This document shows, one piece after another, positions 43,518-51,989 of a stretch of DNA of 64,000 nucleotides. Numbering within the stretch: the first letter of the stretch is position 1; each line of letters begins with the position of its first letter. This DNA is from an uncultured Eubacteriales bacterium (GTDB lineage: Bacteria > Bacillota > Clostridia > Oscillospirales > Acutalibacteraceae): contig CAKSHH010000004.1 in assembly GCA_934456435.1 (NCBI GenBank), forward strand, positions 1 to 64,000, read 5' to 3'. The translations under genes and the position numbers were made by a program. Under the pieces are notes generated by a model. That model had not been told where the DNA came from. It searched no databases and was given only the letters and a program-made list of their open reading frames with translations.

Positions 43518-43796
43518 TTATTTTATATCTTTAAGATAATTTACATTTTCGGATCTCTTTAATAATGTTGCCGTAGAAATCGGAGAAATATACATTGTTT
43601 TCTTCTTTGATTTTTTTTTGCAGGCAATTATAAAGGATTTCGGAAGATCATAGCTTACATTTACAACATTTCCGTTCTTCTGCATTGTTTTGAGATAATC
43701 CCTTGTCGGCTTTGAAACTGTTGTTGTATCGAGGTCAAATATTCCTATTATATCGTCTTCAATTATAACCGTATCCTGTCCGAGATGAAGAAACAT
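43518..43796 (-). CDS. remB: RemB/YaaB-like DNA-binding regulator (DUF370)
   Basis: A small protein of the DUF370 family: start MFLHLGQDTVIIEDDIIGIFDLDTT and the KPTRDYL segment match YaaB, which in Bacillus follows recF and influences biofilm-matrix genes. Here the last third is a Lys-rich stretch. It starts 2 bp after the recF stop. The regulatory target here is unknown. 92 aa. Confidence 0.85.
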   Translation of the reverse strand: MFLHLGQDTVIIEDDIIGIFDLDTTTVSKPTRDYLKTMQKNGNVVNVSYDLPKSFIIACKKKSKKKTMYISPISTATLLKRSENVNYLKDIK

Positions 43797-43798
43797 AA

Positions 43799-44896
43799 TT
43801 ATTCTCCTTTTATTTTTCCGTCACATATTTCAAAAACCTTATCGGAATTTATTTTATTTCTATGCGACGGATCGCAGCAGGTAACAAAAACCTGCCAGCC
43901 GTCAAAAAATTTCATTAAATATTTTTGTCTGTTTTCGTCCAGCTCACTCATAACATCGTCCATTAAAGCAACGGGCTGTTCTCCGGAAATATTCTTTAAC
44001 AAGGTTGCTTCTCCTATTTTTAATGAAAGAGCACATGAACGCTGCTGTCCCTGTGAGCCGTAATTTCTGACGTTCATATCGTCAAGATATATTTCAAGGT
44101 CATCCTTATGCGGACCGAAAGATGTTGCCTGTCTTGCAATGTCTCTCTCGTGATTTTCCGAAAGATTTTTATACAATATTTCCGACCATTCAACGTTGTT
44201 TGTTCCCTCTTCTTTCAAAGAGTTTACATACATAATTTTCATTTTTTCGCGTCCGTTTGAAATGTCGGAATATATCTGCGGCGCAAACTCTTTCATATCT
44301 TTCAAATAATTAAGTCTGTAATCAATTATTCTTCCGCCATATCTCGCTATTTCTTCGTCAAAAACAAAAAGCAGATCTTCACCTTTTTTTTCGGTTCCTA
44401 TTTGCTTTAATAATGAATTTCTTTGTACAATTACTTTATTATATTTTGAAAGCAAAGCGGCATAATTTGGTTTTATCAAACTGATTGCAATGTCGATAAA
44501 TTTTCTTTTTTCCGACGGTCCGTCTCTGATAACAGAAAGAACGGACGGCGAAAAAACAACAGCCTGAAATTCACCGAGAAATTTTCTCGGTGAAATCTGT
44601 TTTATGCCGTTCAGAAATGCCTCTTTTTTATCACTTATTATAAGCTTTGCATCCTGCTCTCTTTCATTTGAAAAAAAGTTTGTTAAAAGCTCTGCTGTTT
44701 CCGCATCTTTTTTTATGAGTTCAATATTTTTTCTTGTTCTGAAGCTGTTACATCCCGTAAAAAGCCATATACTTTCAATTATGTTTGTTTTTCCGTGTCC
44801 GTTTTCACCGTAAATAACATTTATTCCGTTAGCCGGTTCAAACTCCATATATTCAATATTACGGAAATTTTTTATAACAGCTCTTTCAATATTCAT
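43799..44896 (-). CDS. recF: DNA replication and repair protein RecF
   Basis: SMC-like ATPase that loads RecA at gaps with RecOR. Walker A YGENGHGKTNIIESI near residue 28, the signature region RNYGSQGQQRSCALSLKI and Walker B VALMDDVMSELDENR. 365 aa. It follows yaaA by 39 bp in the standard dnaN-yaaA-recF order. Confidence 0.96.
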   Translation of the reverse strand: MNIERAVIKNFRNIEYMEFEPANGINVIYGENGHGKTNIIESIWLFTGCNSFRTRKNIELIKKDAETAELLTNFFSNEREQDAKLIISDKKEAFLNGIKQISPRKFLGEFQAVVFSPSVLSVIRDGPSEKRKFIDIAISLIKPNYAALLSKYNKVIVQRNSLLKQIGTEKKGEDLLFVFDEEIARYGGRIIDYRLNYLKDMKEFAPQIYSDISNGREKMKIMYVNSLKEEGTNNVEWSEILYKNLSENHERDIARQATSFGPHKDDLEIYLDDMNVRNYGSQGQQRSCALSLKIGEATLLKNISGEQPVALMDDVMSELDENRQKYLMKFFDGWQVFVTCCDPSHRNKINSDKVFEICDGKIKGE

Positions 44897-44935
44897 AACA
44901 ATCAGCAGAAACAGCCTTTTTCGGCATTTCCTTTC

Positions 44936-45187
44936 TTAGATTATCTCATATATTTTTCTTTCAAATTCAACCTTATCGCCGACGTGAAGCTTCTTTCCTC
45001 TTTGTTCGCAGATTTCTCCGTTTACCTTTATTTCTCCGTCCTGAATCACAATTTTTGCGTGACCTCCGGACTGAACTGCATCACAAAGCTTTAAAAAAGC
45101 ATCAAGTCTTATAAAGTCGGTTGAAATATGTTTTTTTATTACTTCTTTTTCTTTAATTTTTAATTTAATTTTTCTTTTATCAACCAT
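44936..45187 (-). CDS. yaaA: S4-domain RNA-binding protein YaaA
   Basis: An 83-aa S4 domain (RLDAFLKLCDAVQSGGHAKIVIQDGEIKVNGEICEQRGKKLHVGD). In Bacillus the equivalent between dnaN and recF is linked to ribosome biogenesis. It overlaps the dnaN stop by 8 bp, suggesting translational coupling. Confidence 0.9.
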   Translation of the reverse strand: MVDKRKIKLKIKEKEVIKKHISTDFIRLDAFLKLCDAVQSGGHAKIVIQDGEIKVNGEICEQRGKKLHVGDKVEFERKIYEII

Positions 45188-46301
45188 TTTTCTTTAACCT
45201 CACGGGAAGAACAAGGAATGTGAAACTGTCTCCCTCAGTCGGTAAAATAAGTATCGGAGAAACAGCGCCGTTAAGAATAATTTTTACTCTGTCCGTATTG
45301 CAGGCTCTGAGAGCTTCAAGAAAATATCTGTTGTTAAATCCTATTTCAACCCTGCTTCCGTCAACATCGGCATTTACCTTGTCGCTCGCCGTTCCGAGAG
45401 AAGTTATACTTGAAATTCTTATAAAACCTGAATCAAAAACGCAGTTGATAAGGCTCTTTGTTCTGTCGGTTATAATAAGAGAGGTTCTTTCAATACTTTC
45501 TATAAGGCTTCTTGTATCAACTTCAACCGTAGTCTGCGCCGTTGTCGGAATAGTTGACTTATAATTAAGAAATTCTCCCTCAAGCAGGCGTGAAATAACG
45601 CTGTATCCGTTTACTTCAAATATAATATGGCGTTTTCCGACTCCTATTGAAATTTCAGTCTCCTCCTCATTTTCTTCTTCAACCGAAATTTTAATAATTT
45701 CGTTCATCGTTTTCGCCGGAACAATGAATGTAATATCTTCACCTTTATAATCAATAAACTCTTTTCTTATTGCCATTCTGAAACCGTCAACAGCAATAAG
45801 CTTCAGTTCATTGTCCGATATTTCAAATTTGATACCCGTGTAAACGACCTTTGTGTCCGTAACAGCAACGGCAAAGATGGTCTGTTTAACCATCTCCTCA
45901 AGCTGTTTTTTATTGAGATTGATTGAAAATCCTCCCTGAACAGTCGGAAGCTCCGGATATTCGTCCGCCGAAATGCCCATTATTTCATACTTTATATCGC
46001 CGCTTCTGATTACGGCAAGGTTTCTTTCGTCTGAATCAAATGAAACAGTCTGATTGGGAATTTTACGCAGAATTTCGCAGAGAATCTTTGCGTTTATTAT
46101 GATTGCTCCCTCTTCTTCGACCTTGGCATAAATATTTGTGTTTATGCCTATCTCAAGATCATAACCCGTAAGAGAGAGACCGCTTCCTGTGGTTTTAATA
46201 AGAATACCCTCTGCTCCGGGAATGGAAGATTTTGAAGATACTGCTCTCTGAACGTTTTGACAGGCGATAGAGAGGACTGAAGTTTCACATACGAATTTCA
46301 T
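45180..46301 (-). CDS. dnaN: DNA polymerase III beta subunit (sliding clamp)
   Basis: The replication clamp, formed by three repeated domains; the C-terminus VSPILILPTEGDSFTFLVLPVRL is the canonical clamp end. The start at 46301 (MKFVCETSVLS) is fixed by AGGAGG 8 nt upstream. Length 373 aa. Notably dnaA, the usual upstream partner, is not present: the gap upstream is AT-rich with DnaA-box-like 9-mers and then recR. Confidence 0.96.
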   Translation of the reverse strand: MKFVCETSVLSIACQNVQRAVSSKSSIPGAEGILIKTTGSGLSLTGYDLEIGINTNIYAKVEEEGAIIINAKILCEILRKIPNQTVSFDSDERNLAVIRSGDIKYEIMGISADEYPELPTVQGGFSINLNKKQLEEMVKQTIFAVAVTDTKVVYTGIKFEISDNELKLIAVDGFRMAIRKEFIDYKGEDITFIVPAKTMNEIIKISVEEENEEETEISIGVGKRHIIFEVNGYSVISRLLEGEFLNYKSTIPTTAQTTVEVDTRSLIESIERTSLIITDRTKSLINCVFDSGFIRISSITSLGTASDKVNADVDGSRVEIGFNNRYFLEALRACNTDRVKIILNGAVSPILILPTEGDSFTFLVLPVRLKKNG

Positions 46302-46572
46302 TAAAATTCCTCCTGTTACGGTTACTTCTGATTGAAGCAAAATTTCTTAGTTTTTGGTTTCAGATAAAATAAATAATATAAATATTATAGTATTAGTAGT
46401 AGGGGCTGTTAAAAATGTGGAAAACAAGTAAATATGTTGAAACAGCGTTATTTAAAGTAAAAAACCGGTGTTGAAATTCTGTTTAATATTTTGTGAAAAA
46501 TTCTGTCAACAATTTATCAATGTTTAAATGTTGAAAGCTGTTGAAAGAATGTTTAAAAAAGTGTGAAAAATT
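46302..46572. other. AT-rich gap with DnaA-box-like repeats (candidate oriC or dnaN control region)
   Basis: No gene fits these 271 bp. They contain TTTTCCACA (minus strand, plus 46416-46424) and two TTTTTCACA 9-mers (46492-46500, 46562-46570), all matching TTWTNCACA. There are also four copies of TGTTGAAA (46435, 46469, 46529, 46539) and several TGTTTAAA/T. Composition is strongly AT with long A runs. Such clustering is typical of a replication origin or of DnaA-controlled promoters. Confidence 0.55.
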
Positions 46573-47172
46573 TTACAGAATTTGTCTTCCCTCAATGGCC
46601 CTTGTTAAAGTGATTTCATCGGCATATTCGAGATCCGCTCCGACGGGGACACCGTAAGCAAGTCTCGAAACTTTTATGCCCATCGGTTTTATGAGCCGCG
46701 AAATATACATCGCTGTCGCTTCACCCTCAACGGTCGGATTTGTAGCCATAATGATTTCTTTTATGCTGTCATCACTGAGACGCGAAATAAGCTCTTTTAT
46801 GGTTATTTCATCGGGACCGATACCGTTCATCGGAGAAATTGAACCGTGAAGAACGTGATATAATCCGTTATATTCCTTTGTGCGCTCAATGGCAATAACA
46901 TCCTTTGATGACTCAACAACGCAAATAACGGAACGGTCTCTTTTCTCATCGCTGCAAACAGAACATATATCGCTGTCCGTGAGGTCACAACAAACCTTAC
47001 AGCGGTGTATTTTTTCCTTTGCCAACAGAATATTATCGGCAAATTTTTTTGCGTCAGAATCGGACATTCCGAGAATGTAGAAAGCTAACTTTTGTGCGCT
47101 TTTGTGACCTATTCCCGGCATACGTTCAAATTGCTCAATAAGATTTGTCAGTGGAATTACATTGCGTGCCAT
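46573..47172 (-). CDS. recR: Recombination mediator RecR
   Basis: Helix-hairpin-helix (FERMPGIGHKSAQKLAFYIL), a C4 zinc finger (CKVCCDLTDSDICSVC), then a Toprim domain (ICVVESSKDVIAIERT) and a C-terminal VGADLEYADEITLTRAIEGR. 199 aa, standard. It overlaps the ybaB stop by one base and works with RecF/RecO at gaps. Confidence 0.96.
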   Translation of the reverse strand: MARNVIPLTNLIEQFERMPGIGHKSAQKLAFYILGMSDSDAKKFADNILLAKEKIHRCKVCCDLTDSDICSVCSDEKRDRSVICVVESSKDVIAIERTKEYNGLYHVLHGSISPMNGIGPDEITIKELISRLSDDSIKEIIMATNPTVEGEATAMYISRLIKPMGIKVSRLAYGVPVGADLEYADEITLTRAIEGRQIL

Positions 47173-47504
47173 TAGAACAGTCCCGGAATGGAAAGTCCGC
47201 CTTTAGCTTTTTCCATTCCCTGATCCATTGCGTCGTTTGCTTTCTTGATGCTTTCATTGAGAGCGGAAATAAGAAGATCCTCAAGCATTTCGATATCTTC
47301 GGGATCAACAACATCCGGCTGCATTTTTATTGAGAGAACCTCATGAGAACCGTTGACGGTAACTTCAACTGCACCACCGCCGACTGAAGAAGTGTACTCG
47401 GTAGCTTCAATTTCCTCCTGGATTCTTGTCATATCCTCTTGCATCTGCTGAATTTTTTTCATCATATTGCCCTGATTCTGAGCACCCGGTATTCTTGCTT
47501 TCAT
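47172..47504 (-). CDS. ybaB: YbaB/EbfC-family nucleoid-associated protein
   Basis: A 110-aa DNA-binding dimer: MMKKIQQMQEDMTRIQEEIEAT helix followed by VGGGAVEVTVNGSHEVLSIKMQPDVV strands. Always next to dnaX and recR in many bacteria. It lies 29 bp after dnaX. Confidence 0.95.
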   Translation of the reverse strand: MKARIPGAQNQGNMMKKIQQMQEDMTRIQEEIEATEYTSSVGGGAVEVTVNGSHEVLSIKMQPDVVDPEDIEMLEDLLISALNESIKKANDAMDQGMEKAKGGLSIPGLF

Positions 47505-47533
47505 TGTAATTATCCTTTCTGGTTAAATATATT

Positions 47534-49099
47534 TTATGAATTGATTTTATTTATCAAATCAGCCAACGGATCTTTTATGTTTCTTTCAGGCTCATTTGAT
47601 TTGTATATTCCGAGCCGATATTTTTTTCCGGTCACGTCAAATATAGCCTTTTTTATAGCTGTTGAATGATTTGCCTGACGAATAAACTGGGAAAATACAG
47701 GATTATCGCATTTTATAAGGATAAAATCTCCTCTTAAGTATGCGGACGACATTCCGAGAATACCTGTCAAAGGCTTGTCCGAAACATCAAGCAAAGCGAG
47801 AACCTCTCCCCATTGATTGAATATTGTATCCTCTTCGTTATCATTGTGGGTTGGCTTTTCTTCCGGTTTTTCTGAAATTTTCTCAGTTGAATTGTTGCTT
47901 ATTATCCGTTCAGGTTCCTTTTTCTGTTCAACAGTAGTATCGGAATTTGTATTTGTTTTTTGAATCGGCATTTCAGAATTACCTGTGCCGCTGACAACAA
48001 CGGTATTCTTATCGGTAATTCCGGGAACGCTCATTTTTATCGCAGTCAGTTCCATTTCGGTGCGCTTGCTTGTGCTGTTTTTAAGGATACCTTCAGCCTC
48101 TTCAAGCGTTGAAATGCAATTAAGAATTTTATAAAGATTTGTTTCGTCGGCCTGTTTTCTGTATAGTTCAAGATCGTGATCCGTGCAAACAATGAGCTTC
48201 TGAGGCTCTTTTACCGTTTTGATAATCATCATATTGCGGTAATGATTTATCAGTTCGGAGCAGAGTCTTTCCATATCACAAGAATCTCGGTGAAGCTTGT
48301 CAATTATCGAAAGAACCTCCGACGGATTATTTTTGTTTATGTTGTCAACAAGGCTGAAAAGATGATCCTTTCCCGCAAGACCTGCGGCGTTGCTGACAAT
48401 TTCAGCCGTGACATGATCGCTGATTCCTGCACATCGGTCAAGAATTGAAAGAGCGTCACGCATAGCTCCGTCAGCTATTCTTGCTATGAGCAATGCGGCA
48501 TCGTCATCAAGCTGTATTTTTTCTTCGCCGGAAACATATTTGAGCCTTTCACTGATATTTTCCGGAGTAATTCTGTGAAAATCGAAACGCTGACATCTTG
48601 AAAGAATTGTCGCAGGCAGTTTATGCACTTCGGTCGTGGCAAGCACAAATTTGACATGCTCCGGCGGCTCTTCAAGAGTTTTAAGCAAGGCATTAAAGGC
48701 TCCGATTGAAAGCATGTGAACCTCGTCGATTATATACACACGATATTTTGTGTGGACGGGAGTATAGTTTGCTTCTTCGCGAAGATCACGGATATTGTCA
48801 ACGCCGTTGTTGCTTGCGGCATCAATTTCAATGACATCAAGTATCGAACCGTCGTCAATTCCTTTGCAGACAGCACATTCGTTACACGGATTTCCGTTGT
48901 GAGCGTGCGGACAGTTGACAGCCTTGGCAAAAATTTTGGCACAGGTGGTTTTACCCGTACCCCTTGAGCCTGTGAAAAGATAAGCGTGGGAAACCTTGCC
49001 TGACTCAATTTCGTGAGCAAGGGTTGAAGTAATATGCTCCTGACCGACAACATCGCTGAAAGTCTGAGGTCTCCATTTTCTGTAAAGAACTCTGTACAA
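47534..49099 (-). CDS. dnaX: DNA polymerase III gamma/tau subunit
   Basis: Clamp-loader ATPase: Walker A GSRGTGKTTCAKIFAKAVNC, zinc module CPHAHNGNPCNECAVC, DEVHMLS, and LSRCQRFDFHRI (arginine finger region). The C-terminal 170 residues are a less conserved tau-type tail rich in Lys/Glu/Asn, ending with a DnaA- or polymerase-contact-like fold. 521 aa. The SRP RNA gene lies 37 bp upstream, a conserved Firmicutes pairing. Confidence 0.95.
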   Translation of the reverse strand: MYRVLYRKWRPQTFSDVVGQEHITSTLAHEIESGKVSHAYLFTGSRGTGKTTCAKIFAKAVNCPHAHNGNPCNECAVCKGIDDGSILDVIEIDAASNNGVDNIRDLREEANYTPVHTKYRVYIIDEVHMLSIGAFNALLKTLEEPPEHVKFVLATTEVHKLPATILSRCQRFDFHRITPENISERLKYVSGEEKIQLDDDAALLIARIADGAMRDALSILDRCAGISDHVTAEIVSNAAGLAGKDHLFSLVDNINKNNPSEVLSIIDKLHRDSCDMERLCSELINHYRNMMIIKTVKEPQKLIVCTDHDLELYRKQADETNLYKILNCISTLEEAEGILKNSTSKRTEMELTAIKMSVPGITDKNTVVVSGTGNSEMPIQKTNTNSDTTVEQKKEPERIISNNSTEKISEKPEEKPTHNDNEEDTIFNQWGEVLALLDVSDKPLTGILGMSSAYLRGDFILIKCDNPVFSQFIRQANHSTAIKKAIFDVTGKKYRLGIYKSNEPERNIKDPLADLINKINS

Positions 49100-49129
49100 A
49101 ACATATCACTCCTTTTTCCTTAAATATTG

Positions 49130-49274
49130 AAAAAAGCATTATCTCAGTCACATGGTGTGCAGGCCGTACTGTGTCGCACGGTGTTAACCGCTTAATGCTG
49201 CTCGGTTCCCCGCCTGACATGGTTCGCGGCACCCCGTCGCACAGGACCAACACACCACATGACTGAAATAATGC
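49130..49274 (-). ncRNA. ffs: Signal recognition particle RNA (4.5S/small SRP type)
   Basis: On the minus strand a 139-nt rod begins with GCATTATTTCAGTCATGTGG and ends with the complementary arm followed by T6. The tip carries the universal domain IV: GTCAGG, closing CGG with a GGAA tetraloop and CCG, then AGCAGC, which forms the Ffh-binding symmetric loop. Its place just ahead of dnaX supports it. Targets membrane proteins to the translocase with Ffh. Confidence 0.92.
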
Positions 49275-49350
49275 TTCAGATATAATCTCCTGCAATATCT
49301 TAATTATTATAATATATTTTTGGTGTTTTAGCAAGAGATTTTATAAAAAT

Positions 49351-50025
49351 TTATTGATTTTCCTCTGACTTTTTACGCTTGCCGACATATTTTTTTACCA
49401 GCAATATAATAATTACAATCGGTATGGCGCAAATTGCGGCAAGAACGATATATTTCATAGGAATAAGGTCATAAATTCCGTCGCCGAGAATTGTAAAAGC
49501 GATGACTCTCGGCGCAATTCCGAGAACGGAAAGCAGCAAATATGGTAAAAATTTAAAATCAAACGCGCCCATGAAAAGAGATGAAAAATCTATCGGAAAA
49601 GCGGGGATAAGACGCATCAAAAAAATAGCGGCATTTGTGTTTTTATCAAGCATGGAAAAAAACTTATCGCCGGCTTTTGTGTTTCTGATCTTCTTTTCGA
49701 CGGCGTCTTTGCCGAGAAATTTACCCATAAAAAATGTTACCGTGACCTCAATTGCAATGCCGAGAAGATTGACAATAACCGCTCGTTTGGTGTCGAAAGC
49801 CATACCAACGGAAATATAAACAAGGGATGCCGGTATAACCATTAAAACGGCTTTGACGGCGTAAACGCCGAGAATAATAAGCTCGGCAATGAAAATTGAA
49901 GAAGCTCCCGCAATCAAAACACGGATGTCAAGATTTGAAAGATAATCATAGTTGACTATCGCCGTGACAAAAACGGCGGCGGCAATTACAATTTTTATTA
50001 TATTTTTGGCGGTATCTTTTTTCAT
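49351..50025 (-). CDS. VTT/TVP38-family (DedA-like) membrane protein (224 aa)
   Basis: About five to six hydrophobic helices with the SNARE-associated/VTT core (LLGIAIEVTVTFFMGKFLGKDAVE, then FFSMLDKNTNAAIFLMRLIPAFPIDFSSLFMGAFDFKF). The RLIPAFPIDFSS motif is characteristic. DedA/VTT proteins are linked to lipid carrier recycling. It is transcribed alone, downstream of the aminotransferase after 100 bp. Confidence 0.88.
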   Translation of the reverse strand: MKKDTAKNIIKIVIAAAVFVTAIVNYDYLSNLDIRVLIAGASSIFIAELIILGVYAVKAVLMVIPASLVYISVGMAFDTKRAVIVNLLGIAIEVTVTFFMGKFLGKDAVEKKIRNTKAGDKFFSMLDKNTNAAIFLMRLIPAFPIDFSSLFMGAFDFKFLPYLLLSVLGIAPRVIAFTILGDGIYDLIPMKYIVLAAICAIPIVIIILLVKKYVGKRKKSEENQ

Positions 50026-50125
50026 AGGTTTCTCCGAAATTTTTAATTTATAATATTATACCACAAACAAGAAAAAAAGAAAACGAAAGCCGAAAATTAT
50101 TCGACTTTCGCTGTGTGTTTTAGTT

Positions 50126-51295
50126 TCAGCACATTTTCTCTTTGATGTGAGAAAGTCTTTCAAGAGCTTCGTTGAGCGTGTCGTCTTTCTTTGCGAAGTG
50201 AACACGAACGATGTTGTTGATTCCTTTTTCATTGAAGAAAGATGTTCCCGGAACACAGGCAACGCCGACCTTCTGAGCCATTTCAAGGCAGAAATCAACG
50301 TCGGACTGACCCGGCTTGAGGAACGGTGCAATGTCGGCAAGAACGAAATATGCGCCCTGCGGATCCGTGTAAGGAATACCGATACGGTCAAGTCCCTCTG
50401 TGAAGAGCTTTTTCATGTGAGCATAGTGTGCGCCGAACTGCTCGTAGTAGCTGTCGGGCATATTAAGACCTACGCAGGCAGCCTCCATAAGCGGAGAAGC
50501 TGCACCGACTGCGTTGAAGTCGTGATACTGCTTGATTCTGTCCATGAGGTGCTTCGGAGCGATAGCGTAGCCGAGACGCCAGCCGGTGATTGAATATGTC
50601 TTGGAGAGTGAGGAACAGCTAACTGTTCTTTCCCACATTCCGTCGAGACTGTTCATATAAGTATGCTTGTGTCCCTCATAGATAATGTGTTCGTAAACCT
50701 CGTCCATGATTGCATAAACGTCATACTTTATGCAAAGATCGGCGATTGTTCTCAGCTCATCATAGGTGAAAACCTTGCCGCTCGGATTTGAGGGGTTACA
50801 GATAAGAATTGCTTTTGCGCCCTTTTTGAACTCTGCCTCAATAACATTCGGGTCAAAGTTGAACTCAGGCGGAACAAGCGGAACGAAAACGGGTTCGCAG
50901 TCCGCCATAATAGCCTGCGCTCTGTAATTTTCAAAATAGGGTGAGAACATAACGATTCTGTCGCCCGGATTTGTGAGGGCGAAAATCGTGTCTACCATAG
51001 CTTCGGTTGAACCGATAGTAACAACCATTTCTGTGTTAGGGTCAAGCTCGCGACCCATAAAACGACCGCACTTTCTTGCAAGCGCTTCACGGAAATTCGG
51101 AGCACCCATTGTGATCGGGTACTGGTGAGGGCCGATATGAGCTACCTCGGCAAGACGATCCGTGATCTCTTTCGGAGGATCAAAATCGGGAAAGCCTTGA
51201 GCAAGGTTGATCGCGCCGCAGTCAAGAGCAACTCTTGTCATTCTTCTGATGACAGAATCGGTGAAAAGTGCATTTTTTCTGCTTAATTCCTGCAT
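50126..51295 (-). CDS. Class I/II PLP-dependent aminotransferase (389 aa)
   Basis: Fold type I aminotransferase of the aspartate/aromatic/kynurenine group: ICNPSNPSGKVFTYDEL, the YAIMDEVYEHIIY Asp, and Schiff-base Lys in SCSSLSKTYSITGWRLGY; final Arg in the RVHFAKK segment. It likely turns an amino acid into a 2-oxo acid. Beside IorAB and two CoA ligases, aromatic amino acids are the best guess. Start at 51295 is chosen from AAAGGA 12 nt upstream; that ribosome-binding site is masked by an 8-bp hairpin. An ATG-less start further upstream has no support. Confidence 0.88.
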   Translation of the reverse strand: MQELSRKNALFTDSVIRRMTRVALDCGAINLAQGFPDFDPPKEITDRLAEVAHIGPHQYPITMGAPNFREALARKCGRFMGRELDPNTEMVVTIGSTEAMVDTIFALTNPGDRIVMFSPYFENYRAQAIMADCEPVFVPLVPPEFNFDPNVIEAEFKKGAKAILICNPSNPSGKVFTYDELRTIADLCIKYDVYAIMDEVYEHIIYEGHKHTYMNSLDGMWERTVSCSSLSKTYSITGWRLGYAIAPKHLMDRIKQYHDFNAVGAASPLMEAACVGLNMPDSYYEQFGAHYAHMKKLFTEGLDRIGIPYTDPQGAYFVLADIAPFLKPGQSDVDFCLEMAQKVGVACVPGTSFFNEKGINNIVRVHFAKKDDTLNEALERLSHIKEKMC

Positions 51296-51304
51296 TGTTA
51301 TATA

Positions 51305-51334
51305 TTCCTTTCTTAACAAACCGACCGAAAGGAA
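51305..51334 (-). promoter_or_regulatory. Hairpin masking the aminotransferase ribosome-binding site
   Basis: Minus strand: TTCCTTTC (plus 51327-51334) is perfectly complementary to GAAAGGAA (plus 51305-51312), which holds the Shine-Dalgarno. A competing stem CGAC...GTCG uses part of the anti-SD. This is a translation-switch geometry. Confidence 0.6.
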
Positions 51335-51365
51335 AGTCGATTTATTTTATTTTGCTTAGATTTTT

Positions 51366-51509
51366 ATGTCATTCCTTGGCTAATTCAAGAAAACGGAACA
51401 ATGCGACAGAGAAGATAAAGGTATTTAAAAACACTTATCTCTTCCACCGCAAGCTGTCCACCTCCACTTACAATAAGCGGAGACAGACTTGTTGTTAATT
51501 TGATGACAT
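51366..51509 (-). ncRNA. Unrecognised structured RNA or leader upstream of the aminotransferase
   Basis: Minus strand, ~144 nt: outer stem TATGTCAT/ATGACATA closes the element, with an inner AACAA/TTGTT pair. Two abutting hairpins follow: 51451-51490 (AAG-CTGTC, TCC, CTTA arms) and 51403-51450 (long GAAGAGATAA-type stem). A promoter sits just upstream so that +1 falls at the outer stem. It could be a riboswitch or a 6S-like RNA; no named class matched. Confidence 0.6.
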
Positions 51510-51513
51510 ATAA

Positions 51514-51542
51514 ATAATACTCCGCCAATCGGGAAAAATCAA
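51514..51542 (-). promoter_or_regulatory. Promoter of the structured RNA/aminotransferase
   Basis: Minus strand: -35 TTGATT (plus 51537-51542), 17-bp spacer, -10 TATTAT (plus 51514-51519), immediately after the ACT gene stop. Confidence 0.65.
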
Positions 51543-51545
51543 TAT

Positions 51546-51977
51546 TTATTTTATTCCGAGATCGGCACCGCTTGCCACAACTACCGAATTTTTTTGGAGC
51601 ACGGAGGTGAAGCCGTCAACGTCCTTGACCTTGAATATCATATACGCAAGTCCATCTTTCTGTCCGAATACGGAATACATATATTCAATGTCGATGTTCT
51701 CTTTCGATATAATGTTGAGAAGCTCGTTGAGTCCGCCTGCCTTGTTCGGTACAGCCGCGGCGGCAACGGGGGTCTCGGTAACGATAAATCCGTTGTTACG
51801 CAGGAGCTTTGCGGCTTCGTCGGAATCGTCGGAAATCAATCTGATAATGCCGTAATCCGCTGTCTCCGCAATGTTGAGAGCCTTGAGGTCGATATTGTTG
51901 TCCGACAGGAGCTTTGTTATTTCCGAAAGCTGACCTGCACGGTTTTCAAGAAAAACCGAAATCTGAGTAATTGACAT
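51546..51977 (-). CDS. Tandem-ACT-domain protein (143 aa)
   Basis: Two ACT modules (ITQISVFLENRAGQLSEITKLLSDNNIDLKAL and VPNKAGGLNELLNIISKENIDIEYMY), each an amino-acid-binding fold. Proteins of this length sit next to phenylacetate-CoA ligases in many anaerobes and presumably sense an amino acid. Co-transcribed 12 bp after paaK. Confidence 0.9.
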   Translation of the reverse strand: MSITQISVFLENRAGQLSEITKLLSDNNIDLKALNIAETADYGIIRLISDDSDEAAKLLRNNGFIVTETPVAAAAVPNKAGGLNELLNIISKENIDIEYMYSVFGQKDGLAYMIFKVKDVDGFTSVLQKNSVVVASGADLGIK

Positions 51978-51989
51978 TGTTCTGCCTCC

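Noticed and set aside
46302..46572. Firm oriC call
   Set aside because: Boxes are degenerate, dnaA is absent, and genes on both sides keep the minus orientation without a strand switch; kept only as a candidate.
51366..51509. Firm assignment as 6S RNA
   Set aside because: Own promoter and closing stem fit, but two abutting hairpins replace the single long hairpin with central bubble, and no 6S sequence signature was recognised.
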